This document shows positions 57,824-64,000 of a stretch of 64,000 bases of DNA, in pieces. Where the stretch lies: the NCBI RefSeq assembly GCF_007679965.1, contig NZ_VEHL01000002.1, forward strand, positions 418,235 to 482,234, in the 5' to 3' direction. The stretch is from Bordetella genomosp. 13. Lineage in GTDB: Bacteria > Pseudomonadota > Gammaproteobacteria > Burkholderiales > Burkholderiaceae_B. Under the pieces are notes generated by a model. The model ran no database searches. It worked only from the letters and a program-made list of their open reading frames with translations, and was not told the origin of the DNA. How positions within the stretch are numbered: the stretch's first letter is position 1; the number at the start of each line of letters is the position of its first letter. The translations under genes were made by a program, and so were the position numbers.

Positions 57824-57906
57824 AGGCCCCCCCCTACGCGCTGACGCGCGCCCCCCAGGGGGCGACGCAGGCGGACCGGCAGAGCCGGATTCGCCGCGTC
57901 CCCGAT
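57824..57906. repeat. GC-rich extragenic element between aapQ and aapM
   Basis: The 143-bp gap between the two permease genes holds a C-rich element with two hairpins: CGCCCCC and GGGGGCG around CA (57849-57864), and CCGGC and GCCGG around AGA (57876-57888). Its wording (CCCCCCAGGGGGCGACGC, then GGACCGGCAGAGCCGG) resembles dispersed intergenic elements I recall from Burkholderiales genomes, but that is memory, not a search. Confidence 0.6.
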
Positions 57907-57962
57907 CGAGGCGCACCGGGTTCATATGCCGCGGGTGCTGCTTGGCTGCATGAGACGCTGAT

Positions 57963-59063
57963 ATGAGCAATACGACACACATTCCTACCGAGGCGCTGCC
58001 CCCGCCGTCCACCCACGTCGGTGCCTGGGCATGGGTCAAGACGCGGCTGTTCTCGTCGCCGCTGAACATCCTGCTGACGGTCCTGTCGGCATGGCTGATC
58101 CTGATGGCCGTGCCCGCCGTCGTCGAATGGGCGCTGATCAAGGCCAATTTCACGGCCGACACCGCTGCCGAGTGCCGCGCCACCACCGGCGCGTGCTGGG
58201 CCTTCATCGCCGAAAAGCACCGCCTGATCCTGTTCGGCACGTATCCGTACGACGAACAGTGGCGTCCGCTGCTGGCCACCATCATCCTGCTGGCGGTCAT
58301 CATCTGCAGCGGCATGCGCCGCTTCTGGAACGCGACGCTGCCCGTCATCTGGGCCGTCGGCCTGACGCTGGTCGGCATCCTGATGTGGGGCGGCGTCTTC
58401 GGCCTGGAGCACGTCGAGAACGCACGCTGGGGCGGCCTGCCGCTGACGCTCATCCTGTCGACCTTCGGCATCGCCTTCGCCTTTCCCATCGGCGTGCTGC
58501 TGGCCCTGGGCCGGCGCTCGCGCATGCCGGCGATCAAGGCGCTGTGCGTCGTGTACATCGAGCTGATCCGCGGCGTGCCGCTGATCAGCCTGCTGTTCAT
58601 GTCGTCGGTGATGCTGCCGCTGTTCCTGCCCGAGGGCTACTCGATCGACAAGCTGCTGCGCGCGCAGATCGCCATCATCATGTTCGCGGCGGCCTACATC
58701 GCCGAGACGGTGCGCGGCGGCCTGCAGGCCATCCCGAAGGGGCAGTACGAAGGCGCGGATTCGCTGGGCCTGTCGTACTGGCAGCAGATGCGCAAGATCA
58801 TCCTGCCGCAGGCACTGAAGATCGTCATCCCGCCGCTGGTCAGCATCTTCATCGCGCTGTTCAAGGACACGTCGCTGGTGGTCATCATCGGCATCTTCGA
58901 CCTGACCCTGGCGGCCAAGGCGGCGTTGTCCGACGCGGCATGGCGCGGCTTCAGCGTCGAGGCCTACGTGTTCATCTCGCTGATCTACTTCGTCTTCTGC
59001 TTCTCGATGTCGAAGTACAGCCAGAAACTCGAAAAGCGGCTGCAAACCGGCCACGCCAGATAA
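57963..59063 (+). CDS. aapM: General L-amino acid ABC transporter permease AapM
   Basis: The second permease, 366 residues. It has hydrophobic segments, the family loop KALCVVYIELIRGVPLISLLFMSSVMLPLFLPEG, and the EAA-loop EGADSLGLSYWQQMRKIILPQALKIVIPPL. It pairs with AapQ to form the membrane channel. The ATPase gene follows 60 bp later. Confidence 0.93.
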   Translation: MSNTTHIPTEALPPPSTHVGAWAWVKTRLFSSPLNILLTVLSAWLILMAVPAVVEWALIKANFTADTAAECRATTGACWAFIAEKHRLILFGTYPYDEQWRPLLATIILLAVIICSGMRRFWNATLPVIWAVGLTLVGILMWGGVFGLEHVENARWGGLPLTLILSTFGIAFAFPIGVLLALGRRSRMPAIKALCVVYIELIRGVPLISLLFMSSVMLPLFLPEGYSIDKLLRAQIAIIMFAAAYIAETVRGGLQAIPKGQYEGADSLGLSYWQQMRKIILPQALKIVIPPLVSIFIALFKDTSLVVIIGIFDLTLAAKAALSDAAWRGFSVEAYVFISLIYFVFCFSMSKYSQKLEKRLQTGHAR

Positions 59064-59123
59064 AACAATCAAACCGCGCTGCCCGGGGGGCGGCGCGGCC
59101 TCAGTCATCACGGGAGTACAGGC

Positions 59124-59864
<741 letters not shown>

Positions 59865-59889
59865 TCCGTCGCTGATCCTGCTTGCCCGC

Positions 59890-59923
59890 AAGGCCGCCTT
59901 TCGTTGTATCGGCGGCCTTTTTT
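59890..59923 (+). terminator. Rho-independent terminator of the aap operon
   Basis: A 9-bp stem, AAGGCCGCC and GGCGGCCTT, with a 12-base loop, followed by a T-rich tail ending TTTTTTC. Confidence 0.85.
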
Positions 59924-60129
59924 CTTCGCACTCCGTGCGATGTGCGGCGCGGCAGAACCTCTCAGGAACTTGCAAGCTTGACGCAATAATTCATGGAAAT
60001 ATGAAGTTTTCCAGCAATGATTCGCCGGAATTGGCCAGAATAATCATCTGGATCCGCTAAAAACCGCAGAATTGCCGGCCTGTGTAACTGAGTTATGCTG
60101 GCGCCGCTCATCACTGGAGACCCCTGCTC

Positions 60130-61152
60130 ATGTCCCGTCCCGATATTCTTCGTTCCACCGCGCGCCGCGTTCTGCTGGGCGGTGTCGTGGCCCTGGCCGC
60201 CGGCCTGTGCTCGCTGGCCCCGATGGCCGCGCAGGCCGCCGACTACCCCAGCAAGCCGCTGCGCTTCATCGTGCCCTATCCTCCCGGCGGTCCGCTGGAC
60301 ACCATGGCGCGCGTGCTGGCCGAGAAGGTGCGGGCCTCGCTGGGACAGCCGGTCATCGTCGAGAACAAGGCCGGGGCCGGCGGCAACATCGGCGCGGACT
60401 TGATCGCCAAGGCGCCGCATGACGGCTACACGCTGGGCATGGGCGCTGTGGCCACGCACGCCATCAATCCGTTCCTGTTCAACAACCTGCCGTACGATCC
60501 GATCAAGGATTTCTCGCCCATCACCGTCGTGGCCTCCGTGCCCAACGTGCTGGTCATGAACCTCGACTTCGCGCAGAAGAACGACATCAAGACCCTGGCC
60601 GACCTGATCGCCTATGCCAAGAAGAACCCCGGCAAGCTGAATTACGGATCGGGCGGCAACGGCAGCGCCGGCCATCTGTCCGGCGAACTGCTGAAGGCGC
60701 GCGCCGGCATCAACGTCGAGCACATTCCGTACCAGGGCGCGGCGCCGGCCCAGCTGGCGCTGCTGTCGGGCCAGTCCGACTTCATGTTCGACAACCTGGC
60801 CGCGTCGGCCGGCCTGATCAAGGACGGCAAGGTCAAGGCGCTGGCCGTGACCACCGCGCAGCGCTCGTCGCTGCTGCCGGACGTGCCCACCGTGCAGGAA
60901 GGCGGCGTGCAGGGCTTCGACCTGGGCACGTGGTTCGGCGTGTTCACCACCGGCGGCGTGCCGGCCGACGTGGTGGCCAAGCTGAACAAGGCCTACGCCG
61001 ACGCGATGAACCTGCCCGAGGTGCGCGAGCGCCTGCTGGCCATGGGCTCGGAAGCCAAGCCGATGACGGCGCAGGCCTTCGCCGAGTTCGTCAGGCAGGA
61101 GAAGGACAAGTACCAGGAAATCGTCAAACTGTCGGGCGCCAGCCTGAACTGA
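60130..61152 (+). CDS. Bug/TctC-family periplasmic solute-binding protein
   Basis: A 340-residue Bug-family receptor. The signal peptide has ARR then a hydrophobic core (VLLGGVVALAAGLCSLAPMAAQAA). The mature start YPSKPLRFIVPYPPGGPLDTMARV and VIVENKAGAGGNIGAD are family motifs, with LPDVPTVQEGGV later. Ligand unknown. An AT-rich promoter region precedes it. It is followed within 6 bp by a small membrane-protein gene, an unusual partner. Confidence 0.9.
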   Translation: MSRPDILRSTARRVLLGGVVALAAGLCSLAPMAAQAADYPSKPLRFIVPYPPGGPLDTMARVLAEKVRASLGQPVIVENKAGAGGNIGADLIAKAPHDGYTLGMGAVATHAINPFLFNNLPYDPIKDFSPITVVASVPNVLVMNLDFAQKNDIKTLADLIAYAKKNPGKLNYGSGGNGSAGHLSGELLKARAGINVEHIPYQGAAPAQLALLSGQSDFMFDNLAASAGLIKDGKVKALAVTTAQRSSLLPDVPTVQEGGVQGFDLGTWFGVFTTGGVPADVVAKLNKAYADAMNLPEVRERLLAMGSEAKPMTAQAFAEFVRQEKDKYQEIVKLSGASLN

Positions 61153-61158
61153 CCGGTG

Positions 61159-61578
61159 ATGGCCTGGTATCCCTGGCTGCGCGTGCTGCACGCGGTATTG
61201 GCGGCGGCATGGGTGCTGGGCCTGCTGACGCTGTCGGCAGCCTGTTTTCCCGCGTCGGAGCCGCAGGCGCCATCGCGCTTCATGCGGGGCCTGGCGCGCT
61301 GGAACGTGCGCGTGACCTGGCCCGCCATGCTGCTGGCCCTGGCCGTGGGCGCCGAGCTGGCACGCATGGTGGGCTGGTTCGGCCAGCCCTGGCTTGACGC
61401 CAAGCTGGGCCTGGTCGCGGCCCTGGTGTTGCTGCAGATCGCACTGTCCGTCGTGCTGCACCGCCTGATCCACGTGCAGGGCTATCGCTCGCCGGGGTGG
61501 GCGCTGCCCGCCAGCATGGTGGTGTTCCTGCTGGGGCTGGGCGTGCTGATCCTGGCGACGGTCAAGCCGGCCTTCTGA
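61159..61578 (+). CDS. Small membrane protein, CopD/HemJ-like
   Basis: A 139-residue membrane protein with four hydrophobic helices (WLRVLHAVLAAAWVLGLLTLSAACF at the N-terminus, AKLGLVAALVLLQIALSVVLHRLIHVQGY, and VVFLLGLGVLILAT at the end). The pattern of an early His and a Lys in the third helix (DAKLGLV) resembles HemJ/UPF0093 or CopD-like proteins, which include protoporphyrinogen oxidases. The assignment is tentative. The overlap-like spacing to the upstream Bug gene suggests co-transcription. The GTG at 61156 is an alternative start. Confidence 0.65.
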   Translation: MAWYPWLRVLHAVLAAAWVLGLLTLSAACFPASEPQAPSRFMRGLARWNVRVTWPAMLLALAVGAELARMVGWFGQPWLDAKLGLVAALVLLQIALSVVLHRLIHVQGYRSPGWALPASMVVFLLGLGVLILATVKPAF

Positions 61579-61647
61579 GACCGGCCGCGCATCGGCGTGC
61601 CGCCGGCCCGCCGATGCGTCCGGACTTCCTTGCGCATCCTGCCGTCA

Positions 61648-62613
61648 TCAGTTCGGCTGGATGCCCGCGTCCCGGGCGACGCGCTTCCATAGCGCGATCT
61701 CCCTGCCGATCAGCGCGGCGAATTCCGCCGGGGTGTTGCTCCTGGGCGTGATCGACAATCCTGCGATGCGTTCGCGCACTTCCGGGGCCTGCAGCGCGTC
61801 GTGCACGCTGCGCTGCAGTGTCGCGATCACCGCTGGCGGCGTGCCCGCGGGCGCGAACAGGCCGCTCCACAGCTCCACGTCCATGTCGATGCCGGCTTCC
61901 TTCATGGTCGGCACGTCCGGCAGATAGGGCGTGCGCTGCGCCGAGGTGACCGCCAGCGCACGCACGCGGCCGCCCTTGATCATCGGCGTGGCCGGGCCCG
62001 CGTCCACCAGCGTCATGGTGGCGTCGCCGGTGCTGACGGCCGTGATCGAGTCCATGCTGCCCTTGTAGGGGATGTACTCGAAGTGCGTGCCGGTCTGCTT
62101 CTTGAACAGCTCGGTCATCAACTGGAACGACGCGGCGCTGGCGCTGTAGTTCGACGTCTTCGGGTTGGCCGCGGCGTAGGCCTTCAGGCCCTTCAACGTG
62201 GCCGTCCCGGGATTGGCGGACTGCGTCAGCAGGATCAACGGGAACGTGCCCACCAGCGAGATCGGCGCCAGGTCCTTGTCCGGCGCATAGGGCAGCGACT
62301 TGTACAGCGCCGGATTGAACGAGATGGGGCCGCTGGCGCCCATCAGCAACGTGTAGCCGTCGGGCCTGGCCTTGGCCACGTACGTGGCGCCGACGATGGA
62401 GGCCACGCCGGGCTTGTTCTCGACGATGACGGGCTGCTTCAGCGACGCGGACATCCTGTCGGCCAGGATGCGGGCCAGGATGTCGTTGGCGCCGCCGGCG
62501 CTGTAGCCGACGACGATGGTGATGGGGTGCGCGGGATACGTTTCCCCGGCTTGCGCGGCGGCGCCCGCGCAGGCCAGGGCAGCGGCCGACGCAAGGGTTG
62601 CGGGACGAATCAT
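61648..62613 (-). CDS. Bug/TctC-family periplasmic solute-binding protein
   Basis: A 321-residue Bug receptor, the third in the window. The signal peptide is MIRPATLASAAALACAGAAAQAG. Family segments are YPAHPITIVVGYSAGGANDILARILA, VIVENKPGVASIVGATYVAKARPDGYTLLMG, and LPDVPTMKEAGI. It precedes, on the same strand, nothing but short space; upstream lies the ketopantoate-reductase-like gene in the same direction, so the three genes to the right edge may form one catabolic unit. Confidence 0.9.
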   Translation of the reverse strand: MIRPATLASAAALACAGAAAQAGETYPAHPITIVVGYSAGGANDILARILADRMSASLKQPVIVENKPGVASIVGATYVAKARPDGYTLLMGASGPISFNPALYKSLPYAPDKDLAPISLVGTFPLILLTQSANPGTATLKGLKAYAAANPKTSNYSASAASFQLMTELFKKQTGTHFEYIPYKGSMDSITAVSTGDATMTLVDAGPATPMIKGGRVRALAVTSAQRTPYLPDVPTMKEAGIDMDVELWSGLFAPAGTPPAVIATLQRSVHDALQAPEVRERIAGLSITPRSNTPAEFAALIGREIALWKRVARDAGIQPN

Positions 62614-62680
62614 GGTGTGTCTCCTCGGGTGTGGTCAGGGCCGACGCTGCTGCCGCTTCACTGCGGGTGGGACTGCGCTG

Positions 62681-63649
62681 TCAGGCGGCGGCTTCGGGGT
62701 GCGCCAACTGCCAGGCGCGTGCGGTCTCCAGCCCCTTCACCAGCCGGTACACGGTGCGGCATGCGTGCACGGCGACGCCCAGGCGGTCGCCCTCGCGCAC
62801 GATGAAGCCGGTCAGTTCGTCGATCTCGGTGGCCGCGCCGCGCGCGATGTCCAGCGCCATCGAGCCCGCATGGCGGCTGACCGGGCGCCGGCCGGCGCGC
62901 GTGTCGTGCACCAGCTCCAGGGGATCGAAGGCGTAGCGGCCGCCCAGTGCCCGGACCACGTCGTTGCACTCGCGCGCCAGGTCGTCGATCAGCGCGGCCA
63001 CGTCGGGCGATCCGTAGCGCGCGGCGTTCACGCCCAGCAACAGCGCGCCCACGGGATTCATCACGCAGTTGAAGACGAACTTGGACCAGACCGCGTCCAT
63101 CGGGTCGTCCAGCGTGCGGGTGGGCAGGCCCGCGGCCGTCAACAGCTCGGCCAGCCAGGCGCAGTCGGCGGCGTCGCCGCGAGTCGGTCCCAGCCACGTG
63201 GTGTTGCCGCGGATCAGGTGTTCGATGCAGCCGGGGGCCAGGTAGCGTCCCGCGTCCAGCGAGATGCCGCGCGCCACCTTGCAATCGGAGCCGGCCTCGA
63301 GGATTTCGCTGTTGCCCATGCCGTTCTGCAAGGTGACCAGCAAGGGGCTGTCTGTTGCCACCACAGGCCGCAGCCCGGCCAGGGCGTCGGCGGTGCGGCC
63401 GGACTTGACCAGGAACAGCACGGCATCGAATGCCTCGCCGTGCAGCGATGCTGCATCGGTCTCGGCACGCAGCCTGCACGTGCGCGCCTGGCCGCCTTCG
63501 ATGCGCAGGCCGTGCTGGCGGATGGCGGCCACGTGGGCGGCATCGATGTCCAGCGCGGTCACCTCGGCCACGCGAGCCAGGTGGGCGGCGTAGATGCCGC
63601 CCATGGCGCCGCAGCCGACCACCAGGATGCGGTGTCGGGAATGGTGCAT
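62681..63649 (-). CDS. Ketopantoate reductase (PanE/ApbA)-like oxidoreductase
   Basis: A 322-residue 2-dehydropantoate 2-reductase family protein. The Rossmann motif is ILVVGCGAMGGIYAAHLA. The catalytic region has VTLQNGMGN and the expected Lys/Asn in WSKFVFNCVMNPVGALLLG; ELTGFIVREGDRLGV is near the end. In a cluster with a Bug receptor and a TPP enzyme it may act on another 2-oxoacid rather than in pantothenate synthesis. I chose the ATG at 63649 because GGAG-like AGGAGAC precedes it. Confidence 0.85.
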   Translation of the reverse strand: MHHSRHRILVVGCGAMGGIYAAHLARVAEVTALDIDAAHVAAIRQHGLRIEGGQARTCRLRAETDAASLHGEAFDAVLFLVKSGRTADALAGLRPVVATDSPLLVTLQNGMGNSEILEAGSDCKVARGISLDAGRYLAPGCIEHLIRGNTTWLGPTRGDAADCAWLAELLTAAGLPTRTLDDPMDAVWSKFVFNCVMNPVGALLLGVNAARYGSPDVAALIDDLARECNDVVRALGGRYAFDPLELVHDTRAGRRPVSRHAGSMALDIARGAATEIDELTGFIVREGDRLGVAVHACRTVYRLVKGLETARAWQLAHPEAAA

Positions 63650-63662
63650 GGCTGTCTCCTGG

Positions 63663-64000
63663 CTAGATCTGTCCGATCCGCACGTGCAGCAGCGCGGCCT
63701 GGCCACGGTCCAGCGCCTGCAGGCAGCGCGCGAGGGCGGGGGGCAGGTCACCCGGCTCGATCACGTGTTCGCCATGCGCCCCGAAAGCCTGCGCCACCTG
63801 GTCGAAGCGGCGCTGGCGGCCATCCAGGCGCGCCTGGAAGTCATCGACACCGGCCGCCTCGCCATCCGGATAGACGCGCAGCACGGCTTCTTTCACCGCC
63901 TGCCAGCCGCCGTTGTCCAGCACCACCGTCAGGATGGGCAGGCCGTAGTTCTGCGCCACCGCATAGACCGAGGTCGGCGTCGAGAAATGAAAGCCGCCAT
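63663..64000 (-). CDS. TPP-dependent enzyme, C-terminal fragment (cut by window edge)
   Basis: Only the last 112 or so codons are in the window; the gene continues beyond base 64000. The visible part, reading GGFHFSTPTSVYAVAQNYGLP then ILTVVLDNGGWQAVKEAV, is the TPP-binding C-terminal domain of an acetolactate-synthase-like enzyme. The conserved GDG should lie just outside and the Asn of LDNGGW follows it. It is 13 bp upstream of the PanE-like gene in the same direction. Substrate unknown (acetolactate synthase, benzoylformate decarboxylase and similar are all possible). Confidence 0.75.
   Translation of the reverse strand, partial: GGFHFSTPTSVYAVAQNYGLPILTVVLDNGGWQAVKEAVLRVYPDGEAAGVDDFQARLDGRQRRFDQVAQAFGAHGEHVIEPGDLPPALARCLQALDRGQAALLHVRIGQI

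Overview
The window looks like an ordinary chromosomal segment of a high-GC betaproteobacterium, most probably family Alcaligenaceae (Bordetella/Achromobacter type). The reasons are: three solo Bug/TctC periplasmic receptors, a RegBA pair next to a cyo quinol oxidase, ubiquinone genes ubiE-ubiJ-ubiB, a fused indolepyruvate ferredoxin oxidoreductase, and an in-frame coding repeat of a type I associate with Bordetella-like genomes. The genus is inference. I saw no rRNA, tRNA, insertion sequence, phage or CRISPR array.

Layout. 0.2-6.1 kb: redox two-component system regB-regA, two RegA/RegR-type operator palindromes, then cyoABCD closed by a terminator. 6.3-10.6 kb: a catabolic island with a Bug receptor, an IclR regulator, a CaiB-type CoA transferase and a TauD-like dioxygenase. 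The same 15-bp palindrome lies before the Bug gene and in the iclR/CoA-transferase intergenic region. 10.7-16.9 kb: an MFS exporter, a 3-hydroxyisobutyrate-dehydrogenase-like oxidoreductase and a PaoABC-like molybdenum aldehyde oxidoreductase. 16.9-19.5 kb: 5-oxoprolinase pxpBCA. 19.6-21.4 kb: a VOC protein divergent from a LysR regulator, then a 250-bp imperfect inverted repeat.

21.4-29.4 kb: serA, phoBR, ubiE, a Tim44-domain protein, ubiJ and ubiB. 29.4-33.1 kb: a ferritin-like diiron protein behind a three-repeat Pho box, rfaE2, a TolC-type outer-membrane protein and a PCMT-like methyltransferase. 33.1-43.3 kb: a B12/thiamine/methionine stretch holding thiD, thiG, a BtuF-like binding protein and a BtuB-like receptor behind a cobalamin riboswitch, then an acidic TPR-like protein divergent from B12-dependent metH.

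43.5-52.4 kb: a PtsN-like EIIA, a methyltransferase divergent from a MmyB-type regulator, mutY, the 1210-residue indolepyruvate ferredoxin oxidoreductase, and a YqjI/YqjH-like pair (PadR regulator plus siderophore-interacting reductase) behind a perfect palindrome. 52.5-55.2 kb: an orphan cheD with a 12-residue C-terminal tandem repeat, and ftsEX with a 60-bp tandem repeat at the junction. 55.5-59.9 kb: the general amino-acid ABC operon aapJQMP. 60.1-64 kb: two more Bug receptors, a small membrane protein, a ketopantoate-reductase-like enzyme and the 3' end of a TPP enzyme cut by the window edge.

The most informative signals are regulatory sites readable by eye (RegA boxes, paired IclR-type operators, Pho box, PadR operator, cobalamin riboswitch) and three repeats that intrude into or between genes (cheD, ftsX, the 21.1-kb inverted repeat). 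I did not find a convincing wholly new multi-gene system. The best candidates for new biology are the PhoB-controlled diiron protein, the two-site IclR regulon and the repeat-borne translation-start module at ftsE/ftsX.
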